This document shows, one piece after another, positions 27,600-37,300 of a DNA stretch of 64,000 nucleotides; within the stretch, counting starts at the first letter, position 1; each line of letters opens with the position of its first letter. The position numbers were made by a program, and so were the translations under genes. Below the pieces are notes generated by a model. The model was not told the origin of the DNA and searched no databases. It saw nothing but the letters and a program-made list of their open reading frames with translations. This stretch comes from FEN-1297 sp963843605 (GTDB taxonomy: Bacteria > Bacteroidota > Ignavibacteria > Ignavibacteriales > Ignavibacteriaceae), in contig CAWJLA010000004.1 in the NCBI GenBank assembly GCA_963843605.1, positions 124,001 through 188,000 on the forward strand, read 5' to 3'.

Positions 27600-28570
27600 A
27601 CCTTAATATTCAAAAACTCTTCTGCAAGCGCCAGTCCTCCGTATAAGGCTGCATCATCGGCCAGCTTTGTCGACATAATTTTAATTTTTTTTGCTGATCC
27701 TTTCATTATATTTTTCTTAAACGAAGCTTTTATTTTAGGAATCATATAAAAGTCAAGAGCCTCCATCAAACCGCCGCCAAGCACTATCATATCCAGATCC
27801 AGCAAATTATTAATATTCGCAAGAACTGATCCGATTGTTATGCATGCCTTATCAATATGTTTCAGCGTTAATTTATCTTTTTGTTTTACAGCTATCGAAA
27901 GAGCCTTGCTTTTAATCGGCTTCCCTTGTTTTACTATTTTTTTTAATACTGTTCTTTTATTTGCTTTAATATCCGTTTCTATGCTTTTAACAATAGCACT
28001 TCTGCTGGCAATAGTTTCAAAACATCCTTTATTTCCGCAATTACATTTGGGCCCCTTTGGATCGATAATAATATGACCGATTTCTCCGGCGGCAAAATTC
28101 GCACCCCTGTATATTTTACCGTCCAATGTCAAAGCCCCGCCTATACCGGTGCCCAAAAATACGGTTAATACATTTTTACCGTCTTTGGAAACTCCGAATT
28201 TTTTTATTCCCAAGGCACCTAAATTAACATCATTTTCTATTAGTACAGGATAAGGAAGAACTTCTTCAAGCATTTTTTTTATATGGAAATTTTTAATGTT
28301 AAGATTAGGCGCCATGTTTACTATTCCGGCATACGGATCCAATGCCCCCGGAAACCCTATACTAACAGCTTTAATGCTATCTTCCGGAACACCGGCTTCC
28401 TGAATCGTCTTTTTTATAATTAACGATAACTGATTCACATAATATTTTTGTGATTCTCCGGGTTTTGTACTTTCTTTTATACTCGCCACCACCCCTTCTT
28501 TCGAATTTATCACGCAAGAAAGAATTTTTGTCCCGCCCATATCTATACTGATTATATATTGCCGTTTCAG
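27596..28570 (-). CDS. ROK-family sugar kinase (glucokinase-like), non-AUG start
   Basis: A cytoplasmic ATP-dependent sugar kinase of the ROK family. It has the sugar-binding and zinc motif GEIGHIIIDPKGPKCNCGNKGCFE and the phosphate loop GTGIGGAL. The first ATG (28540) begins at MGGTK and would lose the strand ISID with the Asp of the essential DxGGT motif. The frame upstream reads KRQYIISIDMGGTK and is open to a stop at about 28588. No ATG, GTG or TTG lies there. CTG at 28568-28570 sits five bases after a strong GGAGG (28576-28580). I therefore set the start at 28570. Sugar specificity is unknown; glucose is the usual substrate. Confidence 0.87.
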   Translation of the reverse strand: MKRQYIISIDMGGTKILSCVINSKEGVVASIKESTKPGESQKYYVNQLSLIIKKTIQEAGVPEDSIKAVSIGFPGALDPYAGIVNMAPNLNIKNFHIKKMLEEVLPYPVLIENDVNLGALGIKKFGVSKDGKNVLTVFLGTGIGGALTLDGKIYRGANFAAGEIGHIIIDPKGPKCNCGNKGCFETIASRSAIVKSIETDIKANKRTVLKKIVKQGKPIKSKALSIAVKQKDKLTLKHIDKACITIGSVLANINNLLDLDMIVLGGGLMEALDFYMIPKIKASFKKNIMKGSAKKIKIMSTKLADDAALYGGLALAEEFLNIKV

Positions 28571-28575
28571 AATTG

Positions 28576-28580
28576 CCTCC
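28576..28580 (-). promoter_or_regulatory. Strong ribosome binding site that sets the ROK start
   Basis: GGAGG on the minus strand. It is five bases from CTG at 28568-28570 but 35 bases from the first ATG at 28540, which is too far. This supports initiation at the non-AUG codon. Confidence 0.6.
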
Positions 28581-28658
28581 TTTTGTTAAAAATCATAATT
28601 TTCACATTAATCGAAATGAATTTATAAATAATTATATTACTTTTCAAAATCAGTCTAT

Positions 28659-28713
28659 CGGAAATAATTATTAAATACCGAAATAATTATTCAATTTTGA
28701 ATGATTATTTCCG
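28659..28713. promoter_or_regulatory. Direct and inverted repeats in divergent promoter region
   Basis: Within the 304-bp gap between the divergent ROK and rsmA genes, CGGAAATAATTATT occurs at 28659-28672, and its 13-bp core recurs at 28679-28691 with one base changed at the start. A near-perfect inverted copy lies at 28700-28713. The outer pair can form a 14-bp stem with one wobble pair, or act as a multi-site operator. The rest of the gap is AT-rich with nothing else recognised. Confidence 0.5.
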
Positions 28714-28874
28714 TTTATCGCAAAAAATAATAAAAGCCGATTAAGCCTGGTACATAATTTTATCAAGAATAAATAATTTCCTTTCCGTTATAAAATAATT
28801 TTATTTTATAAATTTTAGCTAAAAAGGATAAATAGTTTTAAATTGCTTCAAATTTTTTCAGTGATAATATTAGC

Positions 28875-29690
28875 ATGCAAAATTTCAAACCGCTTAAAAG
28901 ATTCGGGCAAAATTATCTTATTGATGACAACATCTTAAACAAAATTGTAAAAGAAATCTCACCTCAAGAGAAAGATTATATTGTTGAAATTGGCCCGGGC
29001 CGCGGTGCATTGACTAAAAAGCTGCTGACTTTCGTTACAAACCTTATTTCGGTTGAGATAGATTACCGGGTAATCGAACCGTTAAAGAAAGAATTTCCGG
29101 TTTTGAACATTATTAATGCCGATTTTCTGGAATTGGAATTCGAGGAGTTTATTCCCAAGGGCAAACAAAAGGTTAGAATAGTCGGCAACATTCCTTATAA
29201 CTTAACTTCTCCGATTATTTTTAAATTAATCGAAAATAATCGTGCTGTTACGGACGCCGTATTAATGGTGCAGTATGAAGTTGCACGCAGAATGACAGCA
29301 AAAAAAAGTACTAAAGATTATGGAATATTAGCAGTATTAATACAATTTTTTACAGACGTGAGTTTATGTTTTAAAATTTCTCCGAATGTATTTTTCCCCC
29401 GACCGAAAGTTGATTCTGCATTAGTGCATTTAAATTTTAAAGATACCGGCCTTAGCGAAATAGAAAAAGAATTTTTTATAAAGACCGTAAAAGCTTCTTT
29501 CGGCAACAGAAGAAAAACTTTAAAAAATTCCCTAAGTAATAGTATATTTAAGGACATAAATTTTTCGAACTCGGACATTGATCTAAATTTGCGGGCTGAA
29601 CAATTAGAAATTGACGATTTTGTAAAGCTTGCAAAATTTACCCTCGGTAAGTACCAACACAGCGGACTGCCGGTAAATAATTCTCAATAA
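28875..29690 (+). CDS. rsmA: 16S rRNA (adenine1518/1519-N6)-dimethyltransferase
   Basis: RsmA (KsgA) dimethylates two adenines near the 3' end of 16S rRNA late in small-subunit assembly. The 271-residue product has the entry motif RFGQNYLID, the SAM-binding GPGRGALT, and the catalytic motif NIPYNLTSP. The C-terminal helical rRNA-binding part includes FGNRRKTL. It is followed by the PAP2 gene after 18 bp and by menG, all on the same strand. Identification is secure. Confidence 0.97.
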   Translation: MQNFKPLKRFGQNYLIDDNILNKIVKEISPQEKDYIVEIGPGRGALTKKLLTFVTNLISVEIDYRVIEPLKKEFPVLNIINADFLELEFEEFIPKGKQKVRIVGNIPYNLTSPIIFKLIENNRAVTDAVLMVQYEVARRMTAKKSTKDYGILAVLIQFFTDVSLCFKISPNVFFPRPKVDSALVHLNFKDTGLSEIEKEFFIKTVKASFGNRRKTLKNSLSNSIFKDINFSNSDIDLNLRAEQLEIDDFVKLAKFTLGKYQHSGLPVNNSQ

Positions 29691-29708
29691 AATTCTACTG
29701 ATCGGTAA

Positions 29709-30659
29709 ATGGAAATTATTCGAACTTTCTTAGTAAAATTAAAACCGTACGACTTAGTCGTTGTTATTTTTTATCTTTTTTTTACCGTAATAAATATAAT
29801 ATTCCACGATAAGGTGGAACATTATCTTATTTGGATTATTGTCAATTTGGGAATAATCGGACTGACATTTTTAATCGCATATTTTGAGAACAAATACAAC
29901 AACAAATTCTGGCGGGTAATTCATTATTGGTATATCGCACCTCTTATACTTTTAACATTTAAAGAGCTGTATTATCAAATTGAACCCATAAGGCACCAGG
30001 ATTATGATTGGCTATTTATCGAAATAGACAGGTGGATGTTCGGTACAGATCCGACTAAATTTCTATACAAAATATCTTTTCCGCTGCTCACCGAAATACT
30101 TCAGATCATTTACAGTATCTTTTATCTGCTGCCTATTTTTCTAGGTCTCTTCCTTCTTAAAAAGAAAAGGTATGTTGCACTTGATTTTGCGGTTTTCTCG
30201 GTAATATACGGCTTTTATTTATCTTACTTAGGTTACTTTGCCCTTCCCGGCATAGGACCCAGATTTACGCTTCATAATTTTTCTCTGATTAACCAGCAGC
30301 TGCCGGGATTATTTTTTACTCCCTATCTTCGCAATTTCATAGATTTCGGGGAATCATTACATAAAGGCATGCCGAATCCGGCTTCAGTTGTTCAGCGAGA
30401 CGTTTTTCCCAGCGGTCATACGATGATTACATTAATCGTAATGTATTTGTCGGTTCGATTAAAAAGCCGTTCAAGATATTTCTTTGTGCCCATAGGGACT
30501 TTATTAATATTTGCAACTGTATATCTTTGGTACCATTATGTAATAGATCTGATCGCAGGGCTTTTGTTCATGATGTTTTCCGTTTGGTCGGGTAAGTATA
30601 TCTTTAATTGGTGGAGAAAAATTCAGGGCGAAGAGGAGTTCGATTATCATAAATATTGA
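29709..30659 (+). CDS. PAP2-superfamily membrane phosphatase/transferase (Aur1-like)
   Basis: A 316-residue membrane protein with about seven spans. The phosphatase signature parts are RDVFPSGHTM (central Ser-Gly-His) and WYHYVIDLIAG (catalytic His and Asp). The conserved loop FALPGIGPRF before them is typical of the Aur1/inositol-phosphotransferase branch of PAP2. It may handle polar lipid head groups or a lipid phosphate; the substrate is not decided. It sits between rsmA and menG in a close run, without an obvious functional link. Confidence 0.85.
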   Translation: MEIIRTFLVKLKPYDLVVVIFYLFFTVINIIFHDKVEHYLIWIIVNLGIIGLTFLIAYFENKYNNKFWRVIHYWYIAPLILLTFKELYYQIEPIRHQDYDWLFIEIDRWMFGTDPTKFLYKISFPLLTEILQIIYSIFYLLPIFLGLFLLKKKRYVALDFAVFSVIYGFYLSYLGYFALPGIGPRFTLHNFSLINQQLPGLFFTPYLRNFIDFGESLHKGMPNPASVVQRDVFPSGHTMITLIVMYLSVRLKSRSRYFFVPIGTLLIFATVYLWYHYVIDLIAGLLFMMFSVWSGKYIFNWWRKIQGEEEFDYHKY

Positions 30660-30695
30660 TTTTATTTATAAAGTTTTATTTTCTGCAGAATAAAC

Positions 30696-31379
30696 ATGAT
30701 CGACAAAAAGAAACAGGTTAGGCGCATATTCGAGTCGATAGCTTTCAAGTACGATTTTCTTAATCATTTGCTGAGCTTCGGAGTTGACCACTATTGGCGT
30801 TATAGGGCATTAAAACTTACAATGATAAAACCGGAATCGGTGCTTCTGGACGTAGCTTGCGGAACCGGAGATTTTGCGATTGCAGCAAAAAAAATGGGAG
30901 TTCAGACAATATACGGCGCAGATTTTTCCCACAATATGCTTAAATTATTTAATCAGAAAAGCAGCTGGATCGTAGGACGTAACTTCCAGATGGTTGCCGA
31001 AAAAATTCCGATTAAAAGTGAATCTTTTACAAATATAACCGTAGCCTTTGGCGTCAGAAATTTTTATGACGTTCAGGAGGGATTCAATTCTTTTTACGAA
31101 GCGTTAAAAAAAGACGGTAAGGCTACCATTCTGGAATTCAGGCTACCTTCCAATCCGGTTTTTAAATTCATTTATAAGTTTTATTTTAAAAAAATATTAC
31201 CCGTAATCGGGGGAATTATATCCGGTGATAAAGAAGCATACAGTTATCTGCCGAGTTCCGTTGAGGAATTTGATGAAAAGGTAAATCTGCCCGAACTTTT
31301 GAAAAATTCGGGCTTTAAAAAAATAGACAGTCACAGTTTGACGCTAGGTATAGTGCAGATAATAATAGCTACAAAGTAG
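30696..31379 (+). CDS. menG: Demethylmenaquinone methyltransferase
   Basis: A SAM-dependent methyltransferase of the UbiE/MenG family that makes the last step of menaquinone synthesis. The 227-residue product shows IFESIAFKYDFLNHLLS, the family motif VDHYWR, SAM-binding DVACGTGDFAI and AFGVRNFYD. Menaquinone rather than ubiquinone is the expected quinone in this phylum, so menG is preferred over ubiE. It is the last gene of the rsmA-PAP2-menG run and converges on a lipoprotein gene 10 bp away. Confidence 0.95.
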   Translation: MIDKKKQVRRIFESIAFKYDFLNHLLSFGVDHYWRYRALKLTMIKPESVLLDVACGTGDFAIAAKKMGVQTIYGADFSHNMLKLFNQKSSWIVGRNFQMVAEKIPIKSESFTNITVAFGVRNFYDVQEGFNSFYEALKKDGKATILEFRLPSNPVFKFIYKFYFKKILPVIGGIISGDKEAYSYLPSSVEEFDEKVNLPELLKNSGFKKIDSHSLTLGIVQIIIATK

Positions 31380-31389
31380 TAGCGATTAG

Positions 31390-32166
31390 TTATTTTAACT
31401 TATAAGAAATAAGAGTTTGAGTAACAGTTGATGTTGTATCCGCAAAATTTATTCCTCCTCCCGCAAAAGCATCCAGTATAGTTCCGTTTCCCTGCCATTT
31501 AACTACACCAATATTATCAACAAGCCAGGCATCTGCGGTAAAAGTTGATGCCGCTGTTGGTGCAAGCGGATTGGTAATGATTTTTAACTGATACTGGACT
31601 TTGGCTGCATCTTCGGTAACCGCTCCGGAAGTAAGAGGCACGGTCACTTTCTCCATCCCTAAATAACTTGCGGTAACCGAGACTACGTTTAACTTCAAAC
31701 TTTGCAGAGTTAAATAAACATTAAAAACATTCCAGTTTGCTCCGTCGCTAAAAGGAAAGGCCAAAACTTTTATTTGCGGATCAAGACTGATATAAGCAAT
31801 GTATTCACTCGGTATAGATACAGAGAGACCGGTCGTATCAATCGCGATATTAACACCGCTGTCGGATTTATTAAATAACGTTAGCGAAGAAGAAGTTAAA
31901 CCCAAGACACTTATTGTATCGATTTCATTTTGATAAACAGTTCCGCCTAAGGTAGTAGTACCGCTATATGTGGCAGATCTCGTACCGGAATAACTATTTC
32001 CCGTAGAATCGGTTTTTTGTACATTATACTTATAGGTAGTACCGTCGCCGCTCGGGTAAAAATTACCCGTAACCACACCGGTATTTGGTTCGGTAGTATT
32101 TTTTTTGCATGCGTTAAACATAAAGGCTATTGAGATAAGAAATATAATAACTATCTTATTTTTCAT
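31390..32166 (-). CDS. Lipoprotein of unknown function
   Basis: A 258-residue protein with a lipoprotein signal peptide (hydrophobic residues 5-16, lipobox FNAC with Cys at residue 20). The mature part is beta-rich and Thr/Ser-rich, opening with FYPSGDGTTYKYNVQK, and has no catalytic motif. The start overlaps the rdgB stop by 11 bp, so the two are translated together. Probably exposed in the periplasm or at the outer membrane; no function can be assigned. Confidence 0.8.
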   Translation of the reverse strand: MKNKIVIIFLISIAFMFNACKKNTTEPNTGVVTGNFYPSGDGTTYKYNVQKTDSTGNSYSGTRSATYSGTTTLGGTVYQNEIDTISVLGLTSSSLTLFNKSDSGVNIAIDTTGLSVSIPSEYIAYISLDPQIKVLAFPFSDGANWNVFNVYLTLQSLKLNVVSVTASYLGMEKVTVPLTSGAVTEDAAKVQYQLKIITNPLAPTAASTFTADAWLVDNIGVVKWQGNGTILDAFAGGGINFADTTSTVTQTLISYKLK

Positions 32167-32758
32167 ATTTACTCCAAAGGTTGATGATTAAACTTTTTAA
32201 ATGATTAAACGCGATTGCCCTATGGCTTATTTTATTTTTCTCATCAAGGCTTAGTTCGGCGGTTGTAAGATCACAGCCATTAGGTAAAAAAAACGGATCG
32301 TAACCGAAACCGTTACTGCCTTTAGGTTTCTTAATAATCCGTCCTTTGATATCTCCGGATGCAGTAAGCCAATTCTTCCCGTCATAATAAACTGCCGAAC
32401 AAATGAATCTAGCTTTATGAGGTTCGGGAAACCCGTTTAATTCAAGAAGTAATTTATTATTATTTTCCGCATCCGTCGCGTGTTCTCCCGCATACCTGGC
32501 TGAATAAACTCCAGGTCTGCCGTTTAATTGATCAACTGATAATCCTGAATCATCGCCTATTATCGGCACTCTGAATTCATTATAAATAGTTTCACATTTT
32601 ATTTTTGCATTTTCTTCAAATGTTGTTCCGCTTTCGATTATTTCGGGGGTTGACTCAATTCCCAAAAGCGACAATACCTTAATATTATTCTCTTTCATAA
32701 TATGAGCAACTTCTACAATTTTCCCCTTATTCCTCGAAGCAAAAATTATTTGTTTCAT
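32156..32758 (-). CDS. rdgB: XTP/dITP diphosphatase (RdgB/HAM1)
   Basis: Hydrolyses deaminated purine nucleoside triphosphates to monophosphates, keeping them out of nucleic acids. The 200-residue product shows ASRNKGKIVE at the N-terminus, DDSGLSVDQLNGRPGVYSAR, GFGYDPFF and SHRAIAF, all family signatures. The ATG at 32758 is preferred to one four codons earlier because it overlaps the SemiSWEET stop as ATGA. Co-transcribed with SemiSWEET and the lipoprotein gene. Confidence 0.97.
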   Translation of the reverse strand: MKQIIFASRNKGKIVEVAHIMKENNIKVLSLLGIESTPEIIESGTTFEENAKIKCETIYNEFRVPIIGDDSGLSVDQLNGRPGVYSARYAGEHATDAENNNKLLLELNGFPEPHKARFICSAVYYDGKNWLTASGDIKGRIIKKPKGSNGFGYDPFFLPNGCDLTTAELSLDEKNKISHRAIAFNHLKSLIINLWSKYEK

Positions 32759-33009
32759 GCAACTTTCCATTTAGCTTTAACCTTGTAAAAAATATTTATT
32801 ATTGCACCTACAGACGTCATTGAATTAAGTACCGAAAATACAACATCTCCTAAGAAAATAGCATAAATCGTTAGGGAGACACTTCCTATAAAATTAAGTA
32901 TTAAAAAATTAGAATTAACCTTGCAGTCTTTTTCCCTTATCGTTTGAATAGTTTGGGGAACCCACCCCATTGCAAGTGCGGCTAATCCTATCATTCCTAC
33001 TATTTCCAT
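32755..33009 (-). CDS. SemiSWEET-type sugar transporter (PQ-loop)
   Basis: An 84-residue membrane protein with three spans and the PQ-loop motif GWVPQTIQTI in the first one, a half-size SWEET (MtN3) unit. Such proteins form homodimers that carry sugars across the membrane. The ATG at 33009 gives a proper N-terminus (MEIVGMIGLAAL). The longer frame starting at 33036 adds nine charged residues. It overlaps rdgB by four bases. Substrate is not predictable. Confidence 0.88.
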   Translation of the reverse strand: MEIVGMIGLAALAMGWVPQTIQTIREKDCKVNSNFLILNFIGSVSLTIYAIFLGDVVFSVLNSMTSVGAIINIFYKVKAKWKVA

Positions 33010-33077
33010 TTTTTCTTCCGTATTTTTCTGAAACAAATTATTGGTTAAAAATTTGATTTTAATTCTTGCATTCTAAC

Positions 33078-33431
33078 TTATTTTTGATCCTCTCCGTAAA
33101 TCTCATCCATTATTTCAAAAGCATACCTTAAATGAGGAATAACAATAGAACCGCCTACAATTAATGCAATATTAAAAGATTCCATTAATTCCTCCCTGGT
33201 AGCGCCTTCCTGAATCGATCTGTCAATATGATAAAATATACAATCGTTGCATCTCAGCACCATTGATGCGACCAGCCCCATTAATTCCTTAACCTTTGCA
33301 GGCAATTTACCGTTAATATAAGCTTTATTGTCAAGAGCAAAGAACTTATTAAAATCTCTGAATCCTGAATTCAATATTTTATTATTCATATCAAGGCGGT
33401 ATTTACGGGTTTCCGATGTTGTTTTTTTCAT
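33078..33431 (-). CDS. AhpD-like carboxymuconolactone decarboxylase family protein
   Basis: A 117-residue all-helical protein with the redox motif LRCNDCIFYHID (CxxC and nearby His), as in AhpD-like alkylhydroperoxidases. The C-terminal part, EELMESFNIALIVGGSI, is also typical. The ATG at 33431 is chosen over GTG at 33443. A role in thiol-based peroxide reduction is likely, but the CMD family is broad. It precedes the SemiSWEET gene on the same strand, with 68 bp between. Confidence 0.87.
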   Translation of the reverse strand: MKKTTSETRKYRLDMNNKILNSGFRDFNKFFALDNKAYINGKLPAKVKELMGLVASMVLRCNDCIFYHIDRSIQEGATREELMESFNIALIVGGSIVIPHLRYAFEIMDEIYGEDQK

Positions 33432-33510
33432 AAATTTTCCCACTAGAGGTTTTTATAATACGATTGACTTAACTATGATATGAGTTGAATCCGCTTATTA
33501 AGAAATGTGT

Positions 33511-33783
33511 TTAGGCTCCGATGTTGCTGAAACTGTTAATAACAATTCTAATCGCCCCGGCCAGTTCGGGATGTGACAGCTCAAAATTCTGGGCGGATTT
33601 TTTTAGCTCCTCAATTATGTTACCGTGTTCCTCGGCAATTTCTTCATTCTGATGCGATTTCCTGAGTACTTCATGAATATCGTTCATCAACTTTCGCAGT
33701 ATTTCTACAGACTCGGCGTCTATTTCTTTTGCATTTTTCAGCTCATTTTGGAGCTGTTCCAGGGATTCCTTCAGGGTTTTCAT
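33511..33783 (-). CDS. DUF4404 family protein
   Basis: A 90-residue, mainly helical, charged protein. The C-terminal segment FELSHPELAGAIRIVINSFSNIGA matches the conserved end of DUF4404 (HPxLAGxxRxxxxxxxxxGI). The ATG at 33783 follows AGAGGT at a proper distance. The frame from 33849 adds residues without family support. Function unknown. It could be transcribed with the AhpD-like gene 67 bp downstream. Confidence 0.82.
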   Translation of the reverse strand: MKTLKESLEQLQNELKNAKEIDAESVEILRKLMNDIHEVLRKSHQNEEIAEEHGNIIEELKKSAQNFELSHPELAGAIRIVINSFSNIGA

Positions 33784-34330
33784 AATTACCTCTTTTACTT
33801 CGATAGTAAAATAATACTGTTTATTTTTACTCAATAAATAAACTGCCATACAAAAATAATAAAAAACAATCTCATCTAATAACTTGTGTTCAACAGTATT
33901 TTAAGTCACATGTTATATATAAATAAAACCAAATTAAGGAACAAAAAAACAATATTAATATCAAAACGATATATATATAATAAGCTGTTATTTTATATCG
34001 CAATTTTGGGTGACAATTATCATAGTGTGACAAGTCTTATGGTAATTACTCACTAATGAATTTAGATTTAAGAAGCTTTATTAATATAAATTTGTTAAAG
34101 GAAATATAAAAAGATGTTACACAATAATAACGAAACGAGTATGAGTGTTTTGTTTCAGGATAATTATTTCAGGCTCTATACCGCTATATTAGCAATGATG
34201 ATTTATAATCCATTTAGTAAAAATAAAAGTTGACCGGATAATTAAATTTATCCTTATGGCTTAACTCTAGTCTTTTACTCATATCTTTTTTATTTTCTTA
34301 ATGTTCATTTACCAAGTTTCGGGAAAAAAG
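33784..34330. other. Intergenic region between divergent genes
   Basis: An AT-rich 547-bp gap between the DUF4404 gene and the peptidase-propeller-barrel gene. It contains two copies of GTGACAA 17 bp apart (34010-34016 and 34027-34033), which may be a regulator site, and a short frame described separately. No RNA gene or strong hairpin was seen. Confidence 0.5.
34114..34233 (+). CDS. Possible small protein of 39 residues
   Basis: ATG at 34114 lies 11 bases after AAAGGA, a proper ribosome site. The frame gives 39 residues with a hydrophobic central part (RLYTAILAMMIYN) and basic end (FSKNKS). It lies 68 bp before the gene starting near 34301. No family is recognised. It may be a leader peptide, a small membrane-associated protein or a chance frame. 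Confidence 0.3.
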   Translation: MLHNNNETSMSVLFQDNYFRLYTAILAMMIYNPFSKNKS

Positions 34331-37300
34331 ATGCATAAGTTTTTCTTTCATAAATTCGCTTTTATCTTATTTACATTGCTGCTTGTTTTTATATCTATAA
34401 ATACCGGGTACGGTCAGTATTTTGGAAGGAACAAAGTTAACTATGACGATTTTAATTTTAAGATTCTTCATACCCAGCATTTTTTAATCTATTACTACCC
34501 GGAAGAAAGCGGAGCAGTTAATTACGCCGCAAGACTGGCAGAAAGATGGTATGCCCGCCATCAGCAGGTTCTAGAGGATACTTTATCCGGCAAACAAATT
34601 ATAATCTTTTATGACGGTTTTCCGCAGTTCTCGGAAACAAACGTTACGTCTGGTTTAATCGGTCAGGGCACTGGCGGATTCACCGAACCGATGAAAAGAA
34701 GAATTGTACTTCCGTTTGCCGGCCCGCTGCAGGAAACTGATCATGTTATCGGTCACGAACTGGTTCACGCCTTTCAATTCGATATAACGAGCCGGCTGCA
34801 TGAAAAGGATAACGGAGTTCCGGCTGCGGCTCAGATGCCGCTCTGGTTTATTGAAGGAATGGCGGAATATTTTTCCATCGGCCCCAAAGATCCGAATACC
34901 GCAATGTGGATGAGAGAAGCCACTTTAAAAAAACTTCCCGACATTTCGGATTTGGAGAATCCGAAATATTTTCCTTACAGGTACGGACAATCGCTGCTTG
35001 CGTTCATCGGAGGCAAATACGGAAACGATAAAATAGGAGAACTGCTCCGCACTGCAGGAAAATCAGGAAGTATTAAAAACTCTATCGACAGCGTATTTCA
35101 TATTTCCGCCGACTCTCTTTCAAAGCAATGGCATAAAGCTCTGCATGAAGCATATGATTCTCTTGCCAAGATCACTTCCCGCCCGGATAAATACGGACCG
35201 GAATTAATCTCAGAAAAAAAAGGCGGCGGAGAGATGAACATTTCTCCCGTTCTTAGCCCCGACGGCAAATACATAATCTTTTTTTCATCAAAAGATTTAT
35301 TTTCGATCGATCTTTTCCTTGCCGATGCTAAAACAGGAAAAGTAATTAAAAACGTTTTCAAAACCGAACTTAATACGCATCTTCAAAATCTTGAATTCAT
35401 AAATTCGGCCGGCGCCTGGAATCCTAACGGAAAAGAATTCGTGTTTTCAGGAACTACTAAAGGAAGACCGGTTTTATCTATTCTGAATGTTGACGAAACA
35501 AAGGTTACCAGGGAAATTCGTTTTCCCAAGCTTGCCGAGATATTTAATCCTTCCTGGTCTCCCGACGGAAATAATATAGTATTCTCTGCTCTTGCAAACG
35601 GACTTTCAAATTTATTCATATATAATCTGCAAACCGACAGTCTCAGGCAATTGACCAATGATGCATATGCAGAACTGCAGCCCGCCTGGTCTCCAGACGG
35701 AAAAGAAATTGCATTCGTAACCGACAGATTTACTACTAACTTAACTAACTTGGATTTGGGTAATTACGGATTAGCATTGTATAATACACAAAACGATTCT
35801 ATAACTTCACTGAAAGATTTTAAAGACGGAAAGAACATTAATCCGCAATGGTCGCCCGACGGAAAATCAATTTATTTTATTTCCGATCATAACGGTATCG
35901 ACAATATTTATAAGCTGGCTCTTGATTCTCAAAAGGTAAATCAGATTACAAACCTGTTCGGCGGAGTAAGCGGTATTACCTCTTTAAGTCCGGCTCTTTC
36001 GGTAGCTAAAAATTCAAATAGGATGGTTTACAGCGTATATCAAAACGATAAATATAATATCTTCTCGATAGATTCTTTGCAAATACTGGACGAAAAAAAA
36101 ACCAAGCCAGAATTTGCAACCGGTAACCCTTCGGATCTTCCTCCGGCTAAAAGAATCGGGCATAAGTTCTACGCAAATCTCACTAATCCTAATATTGGTT
36201 TGCCTTCGGATTCGGCTAAATATAAAACAACACCTTACAGTGCAGGATTATCGTTAGTCGGAGCCGGTCAGCCTTCACTTGGTGTGGGAGCTGATCAATT
36301 CGGTACTTATCTTGGAGGCGGGGTTGCATTGTTCTGGAGCGATATACTCGGCAATCACGATCTTACTACAGCGCTGCAGGTACAATACGGCGATAATATG
36401 ACCAACATTTCCGCTTTAGTAGGTTATATGAACTCCGCAAACAGATGGAACTGGGGCGGAGTGGTTCAGCAAGTACCATATATATTAAGTTATTATAACG
36501 TGGGATATTCAACAATAAATAACCAGCTTGCCTACGTTGAAGATCAATATATTTTCAGGGAAACTGACAGAGAAATTAGAGGCATACTCGCATATCCGTT
36601 TAATCAATCGCTTAGAGTCGAATTTTCTGGCGGGTACAGAAACATCAGCTTCTATACTCAATTAACCGAACATGCAATATCACTAAATGACGGTTCAATA
36701 TTATCCAACTTCACCAAAAGTTTATCCTCGACACCTTCTATAAATTTAGGAACATTCAGCGCAGCTCTGGTATATGACAATAGTTATTTCGGTGCAACCA
36801 GCCCAATTCTCGGCTCAAGATACAGATTTGAAGTTTCGCCGAATGTAGGAAATTTGAGCTGGATAGATGTGTTAGCCGATTACCGCGAATACTGGATGCC
36901 GATCAGACCGGTAACAATAGCTGCAAGGATTTTACATTACGGCCGGTACGGCAAAAGTGCTGACGATTACAGGTTATCGCAGCAATACCTGGGATATCCC
37001 GGTTTAGTAAGAGGATATGAAAGTACGTCATTTACATCCGGCGAATTTCAGAACGATTCGAGCGCTACTACCAAAACCTGGAATGAACTGCTCGGAAGTA
37101 AAATGATCATCGGTAACTTAGAACTACGTTTTCCGTTATTAGGAATTTTTGGGTTGGGCGACGGTTTTTACGGATACTTTCCGATTGAGATGGCTTTCTT
37201 TTATGATGCGGGAGTTGCATGGAGCAACGATCAAAAAATATGGGCGTTCGGAGGTAAAAGAGATCCGGTTAGCAGCTACGGTGCGGCATTAAGAGTTAAT

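Noticed and set aside
34010..34033. Two GTGACAA boxes as a Crp-type site
   Set aside because: They are direct, not inverted, and do not match a Crp/Fnr palindrome.
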